Shown here in pieces: positions 9,518-17,584 of a stretch of DNA of 64,000 bases. A program made the translations under genes and the position numbers. Within the stretch, counting starts at the first letter, position 1; every line of letters begins with the position of its first letter. Origin of the DNA: JAFGNV01 sp964612485 (lineage in GTDB: Bacteria > Chloroflexota > Anaerolineae > 4572-78 > J111). Below the pieces are notes generated by a model. It saw nothing but the letters and a program-made list of their open reading frames with translations, was not told the origin of the DNA and did not search any database. The stretch lies in the NCBI GenBank assembly GCA_964612485.1, contig CAZTFF010000005.1, positions 117,806-181,805 of the forward strand, read 5' to 3'.

Positions 9518-10507
9518 ATGACCGACTCTGGTTCACCCGAAGAAAAACTCACCTATGGTTATTCCCTTGCCTTGATCAGCGCCGTTATTTTATCAACTAC
9601 AGGTATTTTTATTCGTTATCTGACCCAAACTTACCACATGCCGCCGCTGGTGCTGGCTTTTTGGCGTGATGTGTTTGTGGTACTCACCTTGCTGGCGGTT
9701 CTGGCCGTCGTTCGGCCCGGTTTATTGCGGTTACGGCCCCGGCATTTGTTTTATCTGCTGGCCTATGGTTTGGTGCTGGCCATATTCAACGCGGTGTGGA
9801 CTCTGTCGGTTGCGTTGAACGGTGCGGCGGTTTCTACCGTGCTGATCTATTCATCCGCCGCTTTTACGGCCCTGTTGGGGTGGTGGCTGCTCAACGAACG
9901 GCTGGATTGGGCCAAACTGCTGGCGGTTGTCATTTGTCTGGCCGGCTGCACCCTGGTTTCCGGGGCCTTGGCCCCCGGCAGTTGGCAGGCCAATGGGCTG
10001 GGAATTTTGACCGGTGTGATTTCCGGGCTGTGTTTTGCCGCTTACAACTTGATGGGTCGGGCGGCGTCGCAGCGCGGGCTGAATCCATGGACAACGTTAT
10101 TCTATACCTTTGGCTTTGCTACAATATTTTTGTTGATGTTTAACGTCCTGCCGGCAGGAACCTTACCCGGTGCGGCGGCACACCTGGCCGATTTTTTGTG
10201 GTTGGGCTATGCGGTGTGGGGCTGGGTGGTGTTATTCTTGCTGGCGGCAGGCCCCACGCTGGCCGGGTACGGCCTGTACAATGTCAGCTTGAGTCATTTG
10301 CCCTCCAGTGTGGTTAATTTGATCGCCACGCTGGAGCCTGTTTTTACTGCTTTCTTTGCCTATGTTTTGTTGGGAGAACTCATGAACGGGATGCAGCTAG
10401 CCGGCAGCGTTTTGATCATGAGCGGCGTTGTTTTTCTGAGGCTTTACGAAGGCCGGTTGATGATCTCCCGCCGATTCCGGCCACGTAGGAAAGGTGTCCC
10501 GCTCTAA
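9518..10507 (+). CDS. EamA/DMT-family drug-metabolite transporter
   Basis: 329 residues with ten predicted membrane helices in two homologous five-helix EamA halves (about 15-145 and 165-305). Family hallmarks are visible: LSTTGIFIRYL in helix 1, the closing helix of half one with SSAAFTALLGWWLLNERLDW, and LPSSVVNLIATLEPVFTAFFAYVLLGE in half two. DMT proteins export or exchange metabolites such as amino acids, nucleotides or drugs; substrate unknown. The ATG is preceded by GGAAAGG at a good distance. It reads alone, toward the tandem repeat and the assembly gap that follow its stop codon by about 10 bp. Confidence 0.9.
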   Translation: MTDSGSPEEKLTYGYSLALISAVILSTTGIFIRYLTQTYHMPPLVLAFWRDVFVVLTLLAVLAVVRPGLLRLRPRHLFYLLAYGLVLAIFNAVWTLSVALNGAAVSTVLIYSSAAFTALLGWWLLNERLDWAKLLAVVICLAGCTLVSGALAPGSWQANGLGILTGVISGLCFAAYNLMGRAASQRGLNPWTTLFYTFGFATIFLLMFNVLPAGTLPGAAAHLADFLWLGYAVWGWVVLFLLAAGPTLAGYGLYNVSLSHLPSSVVNLIATLEPVFTAFFAYVLLGELMNGMQLAGSVLIMSGVVFLRLYEGRLMISRRFRPRRKGVPL

Positions 10508-10516
10508 ATTGTTCTG

Positions 10517-10775
10517 GCAGCGTCGGATTGCTCCGGCAGCGTTGGATTACTCCGGCACGTCGGATCACTCCGGCACGTCGGATCACTCCGGCGCATCGGN
10601 NNNNNNNNNNNNNNNNNNNNNNNNNNNNNNNNNNNNNNNNNNNNNNNNNNNNNNNNNNNNNNNNNNNNNNNNNNNNNNNNNNNNNNNNNNNNNNNNNNNG
10701 ATTACTCCGGCACGTCGGATCACTCCGGCACGTCGGATCACTCCGGCGCATCGGATCACTCCGGCGCATCGGCCC
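10517..10775. repeat. 18-bp tandem repeat flanking and probably spanning an assembly gap
   Basis: The unit is GGATCACTCCGGCACGTC with variants (..GCGCATC, ..CAGCGT). About four units are visible on each side of the N run. The 55 nt just left of the gap (10545-10599) are identical to the 55 nt just right of it (10700-10754). The array lies between the convergent ends of the EamA and Vps62-like genes, and the rightmost units contain the stop codon of the latter. Confidence 0.9.
10600..10699. other. Assembly gap (100 Ns)
   Basis: Exactly 100 unknown bases, a conventional placeholder. Reading frames that cross it on either strand are artefacts. The identical 55-nt flanks suggest the two contigs in fact overlap within the tandem repeat, so the real length of missing sequence may be zero or an unknown number of 18-bp units. 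Confidence 0.95.
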
Positions 10776-11910
10776 AGGCCACCGGACCGGCCCACTGCGG
10801 ACGCTGCTCGCCGGTATCGCCGATCATTGGGCCGTGCGGGGCGCTGACGCCGGGGATTTCGATTTCCGGCGTTTGAGAGCGGGCGGTCAAAAAGCCCAAT
10901 GGTGTGGCCGCGGTCGCTACTTTGAACAGAGTGTGGGTTTTCTGTAACAACAGCCAGAATCGTGTCCCCCATGAGCCTCGAAACGCGGGCAGCCAGGGCA
11001 CGCTGTCTAACGGAATGCGATGAACCCAGTCGTCGTGGTCAATGGTCAGGCCGTCGGCGGTGGCGTAATCGGTGAGGCCGTAAAGTTCCATAATGGGGTA
11101 GGCTTTGGCTTCGGGGTAGGTGGCGTGCGATCCGGCCCCCACGTGGCCGATAGGATGGGTGCCAATTTTGCTCACATCAGGGTGATCCCACGGTTTGGTG
11201 ATGCGGGAATGATGGCCCACAAAAGTAACATAAGCGGGCGGCTCTTGCGGGCGACCCTGCTCGTCAACCTTAAAAAACAGCATCATATTTTCCCAATCAG
11301 CCTCATGGTCATTCATCCCCTGGAAACTGCTTCCCCAATCGTTGAAGCTGTAAAAAAGCCAGAATTGGAGACAAAGATATTGGCCGTCGCGGATCTCTCG
11401 GTAGTAATAGGTGTAGGGCGGTTTGTGGTTTTCATATTGGTCAACCGCCAGATCGCGGGTGGTGAGGGGCAGGATGAGGCGGGGGAGTTCCTGCCCGGAT
11501 GCGCTTTCCAGCAAAGGAATCACCAAATCGTTCCACCAGAAGAGTTGGGTGGCGCCTTTGGTTTTGGGGCTGAACCAGTTATAGGCTTTCTGGGCCAGGT
11601 CTTCGGTCCAATGGGTGGTAGTTTTCGAGGCCCAGCGATACACCAGTTCCAGAGTGGCCTGGCTCCAATCCTGCACCACTTCCAGGCCGGTAAACGGGCC
11701 GGAGTCGACAGTGCGCAGAAAAATTTCTGGCGATTGGGCGTATTTATGCAAATGATCGGGCGTGACCTGCCCGGCGGGCACAATCGGTGTACGTTGATCT
11801 TTAGTGTGGAGGCTGCTGTAAGGAAATACGTCATCAACCCGCATCGGGTAAAAATGTTCGCTTTTCGCGTAGCGAAGAATTGGAGCGTATTTTTGATGTA
11901 AGTTGGTCAT
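10756..11910 (-). CDS. Vps62/DUF946-like protein
   Basis: 384 residues, no signal peptide or membrane helix. The centre has FWLFYSFNDWGSSFQGMN followed by DHEADWENMMLFF, and later GHVGAGSHATYPEA: the HEADWE and GSHA motifs characterise the Vps62-related (DUF946-like) family, found sparsely in bacteria and in fungi/plants. The biochemical role is unknown; the conserved His/Glu/Asp suggest a metal-binding or hydrolytic site (inference). A GGAGG ribosome site precedes the ATG. The last codons and stop (DAPE, TGA) fall in the 18-bp tandem repeat, so the C-terminus may vary with repeat copy number in other strains. Confidence 0.7.
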   Translation of the reverse strand: MTNLHQKYAPILRYAKSEHFYPMRVDDVFPYSSLHTKDQRTPIVPAGQVTPDHLHKYAQSPEIFLRTVDSGPFTGLEVVQDWSQATLELVYRWASKTTTHWTEDLAQKAYNWFSPKTKGATQLFWWNDLVIPLLESASGQELPRLILPLTTRDLAVDQYENHKPPYTYYYREIRDGQYLCLQFWLFYSFNDWGSSFQGMNDHEADWENMMLFFKVDEQGRPQEPPAYVTFVGHHSRITKPWDHPDVSKIGTHPIGHVGAGSHATYPEAKAYPIMELYGLTDYATADGLTIDHDDWVHRIPLDSVPWLPAFRGSWGTRFWLLLQKTHTLFKVATAATPLGFLTARSQTPEIEIPGVSAPHGPMIGDTGEQRPQWAGPVAWADAPE

Positions 11911-11969
11911 CGGAGCCTCCTTGAATAATTGTGAATTATGAACGGTTAATTTTTAACTGTTTTTTGAAC

Positions 11970-12512
11970 TCATTTAACAAGTTTGGCAATTTGTTTGAAT
12001 TGCGGTCCTTCGGCCACGCGCAGCAGTTCAAACAGAGCCATTTCGGTACCGGTAACGGTAGCGCCGGCATCTTTCATGCGCATCAGCCCCAGCTCGCGGT
12101 TTTCCGGGGTGCGGGACGACACCGCATCGGCCACCACCTGCACCTCGTAGCCATCTGCCAGTAAATCCAGCGTGGTTTGGTAGACACATACGTGGGTTTC
12201 AATGCCGGTTATTAGGATCTGTCGCCTGTTCAACGAGGTTAGCTTATCTGTAAACGGCGACACCCCACAGCAGCTAAAAGTGGATTTGGGAATGGCGTCG
12301 GAACTTTCAGCCAGAAGTTCAGCCAATTGAGGCAGGGTTGGCCCCAATTTTTCCGGCACCTGTTCGGTCCAGATAATGGGAATGTTCAGCACCTGGCAGC
12401 CTTTGATCATTCGTTCCAGGTTGGCAAACAGGCTTTCTTTATGGTGCATAATTTGGGCCAGTTTGCCCTGCACGTCAACAACAACGAGGGTGGTATTTTC
12501 GATAGTCAGCAT
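11970..12512 (-). CDS. Isochorismatase-family cysteine hydrolase
   Basis: 180 residues, the usual size. The three catalytic positions of the family are visible: Asp in VVVDVQGKL (about residue 13), Lys in PKSTFSC (about 80) and the nucleophile Cys in TGIETHVCVYQT (about 112), with the expected cis-peptide region before it. Members hydrolyse amides, nicotinamide or isochorismate; this one resembles the YcaC/YecD-like group of unclear substrate. It has AGGAGATG just upstream of the ATG. It is followed after 59 bp by the Vps62-like gene on the same strand. Confidence 0.88.
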   Translation of the reverse strand: MLTIENTTLVVVDVQGKLAQIMHHKESLFANLERMIKGCQVLNIPIIWTEQVPEKLGPTLPQLAELLAESSDAIPKSTFSCCGVSPFTDKLTSLNRRQILITGIETHVCVYQTTLDLLADGYEVQVVADAVSSRTPENRELGLMRMKDAGATVTGTEMALFELLRVAEGPQFKQIAKLVK

Positions 12513-12530
12513 AAATCATCTCCTAAAAAT

Positions 12531-12575
12531 AGTTACACAGAGTTACACGGAGGAATCACAGAGATACGCGGAGAA
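12531..12575. repeat. CACAGAG-type micro-repeat, copy 2
   Basis: Short tract of TTACACAGAG / TTACACGGAGG / TCACAGAGATACGCGGAG words between the isochorismatase-family gene and the large DUF2298 fusion gene. It is related to the longer repeat at 5090-5178. Confidence 0.4.
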
Positions 12576-12590
12576 AAGTCATTTGTACAT

Positions 12591-15500
12591 TCATTCTGTT
12601 GTCCGCCGGTAGATTTTGGTTTTTTCGTTGGCGAAAACAACGTCCAGGTGGCCCTGGTTGGCCAATTGGTCAAATTTATCGCCCACCTGCTCGCCGTGGG
12701 TGATGCGCTCTATCTGGCCTACGTACACGTATTGGATGTCGAGTTGATCCATCAGTTCCAGCGTACGGGCCGGGTCGGGATTGTTCCAAAATTCGTTCAC
12801 CAGCATATCGCGCTGGCCCACCTGGGCGGGAGGCCGCTGTTCGCTTTGGTGCAGGCCGCCCAACACTGAGGGCAGGCCGGTGTAGGCGGCCACCCGCATC
12901 CCGCCCTCGCGGTAGTAGCCCACTTTGGCTTCGGCGATGATGGGCGTGCCGGATACGTTTTCTTGCAGCCAGCGGATGGCTTCGTAATCGTGCTTCAATT
13001 CGATGGTGCGGCCGGCGGGCCATTCAAATTCACCCACGGTCATATAGGCCAGTCCATCCAGCGTGCCTACCGGCGGGCGATTTTCATCACGAGGGAAGCG
13101 GTCGTTGATGCGGGTGCGGGTGGCCATCAACGGGTAAATTAGCGCCGAGAGCAGCAGGATCAACACCGTTGCCTGCCAGATGATTTGCCCGGTGAGCGAC
13201 CACCGCCGGCTCAAATGCCACATCTGTACCAGCGCCACCGCCGCCGCCACGCCAAACATCACCCATACCTGGATGTAGAATTTAAAGAGCGTGTTCATCC
13301 GGTAATACTCGCCGCCGCCGAGGAAATCCCGCAAAAAGAAAAATTCTACGCCCAGCAGGATCAACAGGCCGGTAAAAATCAATAAGGTGAGCATGCCGGT
13401 TTCTGCCGGTACGTCCTCCCGGAGCAGCAGCAGAAAAGCGATGAAGACCAGCGGCAGCAGGTATGCCGGTACCGTGAATCCGAGCAAAAATAGCCCCAGC
13501 GCGATCACCAGAACTGCGGCAATGCTCCACAACCCCAGTTGGTAGGCATCGGACTGGCGTTTGACCCGCGTCCGGTAGATTTCGTACAGATGAGGCCAAA
13601 CTTTCCAACGGCGCAGGTGCAGGCTGATGGCTCGCAGCAGGCTGTGCCGGCTGCCCGGATACAGCAGCGATACGGCCAGCCACGACACCAGTATGAATAA
13701 GAAAAAGCCCCAGATTTTAAGATGTTGGTCCAGCGGCGTTTTGCCGCGGACCAGACCCAGCCCCGTTTCTAGCGGTGGTTGGTAGGCGGCAAAGAAAGGC
13801 AGGTACAGCAGGTAGGTGGCGGCCAGTAACACTGCTGCAAAAAGGCCGCCGTGCAGCAAGATCAATCCACCCCGCCGCAGGGTGATGAGGCTTGTTGTTT
13901 GACGGTATTGAGTCAATAAGAATGCGGCCACGATCAGCCCCAGGTAGGTGGGCAGGTCCCAGGTGTTGATAACGCCGATGGCGCCCAGGACAAAGGGCAG
14001 GGCCAGCCAGCGGAGAAGTGAGGGGATTGTGGGCAACCAATGGTTGCTTGGTGAATGGTGAATGGTGAATGGTGAGGCGGAAGGTGGTTCGTTGTCGGGT
14101 TGGCCCAATGGTTGATTCGTTGCCTCGCTGGCTCGCTGAATCGTTGAATCGTTGCTTCGCTGAATCCCATCCTTCAACCAATGATAGACCAGGCTCAGGA
14201 ACAGGGCTGTAAAGGGCAGGCCGATCATATGAGGATGTAAATCGGCAAAAATGAAGCTGAAGTAGGGGAACTCGTTAATGGTTTGGGGAATGACACGGGT
14301 GGGGTCCCAATAATTGTAAGCCGGCAGCCGTTCGCCACCCATCATGTGGCCAAAGCCGTTGATGGCCCGGACCAATCCTTCCAGGCCGGGGATGGCGCTC
14401 TGGAAGTCGGTGGTGCTGCGATTGCCTAACTCGGTTAGAAACTGGCCTGCGCCTTCCAGGTTGCCAAGGAAGACCACGAACAGAATGCCCAACAGCCCGG
14501 CGACGATGGTCTTGGTTCGGGAACTTGTTGGCCGGCAGGCCAGGTTAGCGGCCAGGCTGAACACATTGATGGCCGTCAGGCCGGCCAGCATCGGCACGGC
14601 CAGGTTAAAGGCGATGCCGGGCCGGATGCCGGTCAGTTTTGCCAGCAGTCCCACCAAAAACAGGCCATAGTAGTAATAATTCATAATGCCGTTGGCAAAG
14701 AAGGGATCGTAAGGCGGCATGGTGGCGCTTTTGACGATAGCGTTCAGAAAACCGATCTCCAACATTTTTTCGCCGCCCTGCCACGGCTGCCACAAATCGG
14801 GGTTCAATATCCTCAGCCGGACAAAAAAGAGGAAGACGAACAAAAAGATGAGTTCAGTGACCAGGATCACCCAGCGTTTTTCTCGCCAAAATTGGTGCAG
14901 GGCCTGGCGCTGTCGAAACGCAATCCATAGGCTGAAGCCCAGTAAAATGATCAGCGCGATGAGGGCGGTCGTCCCGGTGTTTTTCAGCCAGCCCAAGCTG
15001 CTATTCAGCCAGACAAAATAGCCGACCAATAGCAGGCCCAGGCTTTTGCTCAAGGCATAGCCTCGGTCCGGCAATTTGTAGAACAACATAAACGTAACCG
15101 GCAGCGCGATAAAACCGATCAGCATCACCGCCAGCCACCAGAACAGCACCGCGGCGCCGGTGGATTGATTGGCCAGCGTATTCCAATGGAAATCGTCAAC
15201 CGATGGTAGTTCATCAACCGGTTTGTCAAAGAGGAGGCGCTTTGCTTTTTGCTCCGGCGGGGGCTGGTAGGCCGGCGGTGAGTCTTGGCCGATACTTCTG
15301 AGCCGGGTCAAAAGCGTGGGCGGGCCAACATAGCCCCGGGTTGCGCCTTGCCAGGTGCCGCCTAAAAGCGCGTCCCATTCTTCAATAGACAGTTGGCGGT
15401 TTTTTTTGAATAAAATGGGTTTGGGATGATCGTAAACAGTAAAGCTCTCGTCGGCCTCCTGATCGGGAAACACAAAGGGGCCGAGCCGGGGCGGGGTTTC

Positions 15501-17252
15501 CACCGAATAGATCGGCTCAAAACCCAACTCGCCGGAGAAGAGCGCCTTGTAGTAGCGGCTGCTCATGGGGTATCGTTGCGGCAGGCGGGGGATGGTGCGC
15601 GAGAGCCGGTTGCTGGCCAGGGCAATGTAGTCGCAATTTTTGAGCGTTTCACGGATCGTTTCATATTTTTGGGCGGTGTCGTCATCATACATGGGGAGTT
15701 GGGGTTGGATGTAGCCGCGCGCGCCGGGATTGCCGCCAGGTTCAGGGATGTCGGTGGGCATGCGGTCGTCCCAATGCTCCCAGGCGATGCAGGCGCCATC
15801 GGGTACGTTGGCATACACCCAGCGAGCAAACGTAACCCAGGTGTGTTCGGTGCCGTAAACGCCGTTGACAAAGGCCAGCGTCCAGAACATAGCCCCGCCC
15901 AGGCCCACCACAGCCAGGATGAGGGCCAGGGTTTTGCTGAATTTTTCTGAGCGCCAAAGTCTGACCACTGACGACTGACTACTGGCGACGGCTTCTTCAT
16001 CTTCTTCTATCTGATCTCCCGGTTTTTGTTTCCATTTCCACAAGGCAATGACCAGGCCCGCTCCAAATAACGTGAAAAACGGCACCACCGGGATCATATA
16101 GCGCATGAATTTGGCCAGAAACAGGCCGGTGGGCACAAAATAGAGAAAAATCCATCCCAGAATGATCCACTCCCCGGCTTGCGCTTTACCGCGCATGGCT
16201 TTAATGATGACCCAGATCAACCCGGCCAGCGAGAGCAGGCCCAACGGCCAGCCCATCCCCCAGCGAAGCTGCTGCCAGATAAAATAAACATAGGGCCAGG
16301 TGTTGCGGTACTGCCGGGTAAAGGGAAAATCGGCCACGCCGCTGACCATATTGCCCTGTTCGTCCAGCACGGCGATCTTGAAATTCTCAAAATCCAGCAG
16401 TACAAAGGGTGAGGTGACAGCAAAGACCAAGAAGGAAATGCCCAGTGAGAGAACGGCCAGCCCGATCATTCGGCTCATTAGCCGGTTCGTTTCGTTTGCG
16501 GAGCCGGTGTGGTGACGCGTGGCCAGGTATCCGGCGGCGATGGGCGCAAAGGCGACAGGCAGCGCGCTAAATTTGGAAGCCACTGCAAGACCAATGCCCA
16601 CGCCCGTCAAAATGGCCGCGCCCGCGGAATGACGGTCGTACATCAAAATGGCCCCGTAGAGGGCCAGCACGGTGAAGGTGGTGGACATCGGATCAACGGC
16701 AAAAAAATGGGCCAGTTGCACTTGCAGCACGGTAAAGGTGGACAGGGTGGCAGCCAGCAGCCCGCCCCACACGCCGTACAAGCGCCGTCCCAGCAAAAAA
16801 ATGAGTAGAACGATGAATACATCGGCCAGCGCCATCAGCCCCCGGCCAATGCGGGCAAAGCCGTGGGTCGTCAGGCTGGTGTTGAAAAATTGGACGATGT
16901 CCGGGGGCGCGTCAAAGGGCAGGGCGTCAACATACCCGCCCATATCGTGGAAAACGTGGGCCGTGAACACCAGCAGGTAGAGCGGAAAATGGCCATACGT
17001 ATAGCTGCGGCGCGATTGGTTGTTGATGTCCCAGAAGGGGTTCAATGTGGAGGCACGGGGGTCAAGCAGCGTAGCGGTATCTTGGGGCCATTGAATAGTG
17101 GGCGCGTAAAAAGCCACGGTGGATCGCTCATCAGGATGGGCAAAAATACCGTTGTCCCAATTGAGGTTGTAGAACCGGAGCACGGCGGCGATAACCAGGA
17201 TAAGTATGAGTAGAACCAGGGTAAGCGTACTGAGCGACTGTTTTTGGCGCAT
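12591..17252 (-). CDS. Giant fusion: GT39-like N-terminal half plus DUF2298 C-terminal half
   Basis: 1553 residues from ATG at 17250-17252; a TTG twelve codons upstream has no ribosome site either, so the start is uncertain. Residues ~10-620 look like a GT-C/GT39 protein: first helix, then the acidic motif FAHPDERSTVAFY, about 11 helices and a soluble domain. Residues ~700-1540 are a second complete multi-helix unit with DUF2298 motifs: GEKMLEIGFLNA, MNYYYYGLFLVG, FPYFSFIFADLHPHMIGLPF, EYYRMNTLFKFYIQVW. The C-terminal soluble part ends in a domain similar to that of the 6518-9199 protein. Two tracts from dispersed micro-repeats interrupt it: AVASSQSSVV (nt 15960-15998) and a Ser/Thr/Asn-rich stretch with SPFTIHHSPS (nt 14036-14170). 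Probable role: membrane transfer of lipid-linked sugars at the cell surface. Confidence 0.82.
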   Translation of the reverse strand: MRQKQSLSTLTLVLLILILVIAAVLRFYNLNWDNGIFAHPDERSTVAFYAPTIQWPQDTATLLDPRASTLNPFWDINNQSRRSYTYGHFPLYLLVFTAHVFHDMGGYVDALPFDAPPDIVQFFNTSLTTHGFARIGRGLMALADVFIVLLIFLLGRRLYGVWGGLLAATLSTFTVLQVQLAHFFAVDPMSTTFTVLALYGAILMYDRHSAGAAILTGVGIGLAVASKFSALPVAFAPIAAGYLATRHHTGSANETNRLMSRMIGLAVLSLGISFLVFAVTSPFVLLDFENFKIAVLDEQGNMVSGVADFPFTRQYRNTWPYVYFIWQQLRWGMGWPLGLLSLAGLIWVIIKAMRGKAQAGEWIILGWIFLYFVPTGLFLAKFMRYMIPVVPFFTLFGAGLVIALWKWKQKPGDQIEEDEEAVASSQSSVVRLWRSEKFSKTLALILAVVGLGGAMFWTLAFVNGVYGTEHTWVTFARWVYANVPDGACIAWEHWDDRMPTDIPEPGGNPGARGYIQPQLPMYDDDTAQKYETIRETLKNCDYIALASNRLSRTIPRLPQRYPMSSRYYKALFSGELGFEPIYSVETPPRLGPFVFPDQEADESFTVYDHPKPILFKKNRQLSIEEWDALLGGTWQGATRGYVGPPTLLTRLRSIGQDSPPAYQPPPEQKAKRLLFDKPVDELPSVDDFHWNTLANQSTGAAVLFWWLAVMLIGFIALPVTFMLFYKLPDRGYALSKSLGLLLVGYFVWLNSSLGWLKNTGTTALIALIILLGFSLWIAFRQRQALHQFWREKRWVILVTELIFLFVFLFFVRLRILNPDLWQPWQGGEKMLEIGFLNAIVKSATMPPYDPFFANGIMNYYYYGLFLVGLLAKLTGIRPGIAFNLAVPMLAGLTAINVFSLAANLACRPTSSRTKTIVAGLLGILFVVFLGNLEGAGQFLTELGNRSTTDFQSAIPGLEGLVRAINGFGHMMGGERLPAYNYWDPTRVIPQTINEFPYFSFIFADLHPHMIGLPFTALFLSLVYHWLKDGIQRSNDSTIQRASEATNQPLGQPDNEPPSASPFTIHHSPSNHWLPTIPSLLRWLALPFVLGAIGVINTWDLPTYLGLIVAAFLLTQYRQTTSLITLRRGGLILLHGGLFAAVLLAATYLLYLPFFAAYQPPLETGLGLVRGKTPLDQHLKIWGFFLFILVSWLAVSLLYPGSRHSLLRAISLHLRRWKVWPHLYEIYRTRVKRQSDAYQLGLWSIAAVLVIALGLFLLGFTVPAYLLPLVFIAFLLLLREDVPAETGMLTLLIFTGLLILLGVEFFFLRDFLGGGEYYRMNTLFKFYIQVWVMFGVAAAVALVQMWHLSRRWSLTGQIIWQATVLILLLSALIYPLMATRTRINDRFPRDENRPPVGTLDGLAYMTVGEFEWPAGRTIELKHDYEAIRWLQENVSGTPIIAEAKVGYYREGGMRVAAYTGLPSVLGGLHQSEQRPPAQVGQRDMLVNEFWNNPDPARTLELMDQLDIQYVYVGQIERITHGEQVGDKFDQLANQGHLDVVFANEKTKIYRRTTE
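14036..14170. repeat. Low-complexity micro-repeats inserted in a DUF2298 loop
   Basis: Two tandem motifs lie side by side: GGTGAATGGTGAAT-type units (14050-14077) and GAATCGTTGAATCGTTGCTTCGCTG-type units (about 14119-14162). Both are in frame and encode a polar loop. The position corresponds to the loop carrying another micro-repeat in the 893-residue paralogue. Confidence 0.55.
15960..15985. repeat. CTGACCACTGACGACTGA micro-repeat, third copy
   Basis: Same 7-bp word family as at 8008-8037, here encoding SSQSSVV in the N-terminal half of the fusion protein, in a charged loop between two membrane helices. Confidence 0.55.
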
Positions 17253-17335
17253 GATGAATATTTTAACCGGGGTCAAACGGATGGGCAAGCCAGACTTGTC
17301 GAATTTAAGAATTTTCTAACGGGCATATTTATAAT

Positions 17336-17364
17336 TTGCTTATCCACTCTGAAAATGCTAAAAT
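17336..17364 (+). promoter_or_regulatory. Sigma70-type promoter of tRNA-Gln
   Basis: -35 TTGCTT (17336-17341), 17-bp spacer, -10 TAAAAT (17359-17364), ending 12 bp before the mature tRNA 5' end. Spacing and position fit a housekeeping promoter. Confidence 0.6.
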
Positions 17365-17376
17365 GTCTCCCAATGT

Positions 17377-17447
17377 TGGGGAGTCGTCTAATGGTAGGAC
17401 AGCAGATTCTGGCTCTGCCGGTCGGGGTTCGAATCCCTGCTCCTCAG
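17377..17447 (+). tRNA. tRNA-Gln (anticodon CTG)
   Basis: The acceptor stem TGGGGAG pairs with CTCCTCA (the U-A first pair is typical of tRNA-Gln), followed by discriminator G. The anticodon stem GCAGA/TCTGC encloses loop TTCTGGC, giving anticodon CTG. The T arm is GGGGTTCGAATCCC. No CCA is encoded. It has its own promoter and terminator and so is a single-gene unit. Confidence 0.95.
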
Positions 17448-17459
17448 TATACGGTGATA

Positions 17460-17489
17460 GGGCAAGAGCTACTCTTGCCCTTATTTTTT
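17460..17489 (+). terminator. Intrinsic terminator after tRNA-Gln
   Basis: Perfect 9-bp stem GGGCAAGAG / CTCTTGCCC with a 3-nt loop, followed by TTATTTTTT. It lies 12 bp after the tRNA. Confidence 0.9.
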
Positions 17490-17584
17490 ACCTTGTTTCA
17501 CCCGCTGTCCCGCGCTGAGTTTGCCGGGGTGGCAATCCCGGAGCAACAGGGCAAAGCGTAACATGGTAACGCCGGGGAGAATGT

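Noticed and set aside
10517..10775. Possible CRISPR array
   Set aside because: The units are directly adjacent 18-mers with no spacers, and there are no cas genes in the window.
10416..10972. Several long frames on both strands crossing the N run
   Set aside because: They depend on unknown bases read as open codons and on an 18-bp repeat whose length is a multiple of three; no ribosome site or protein features.
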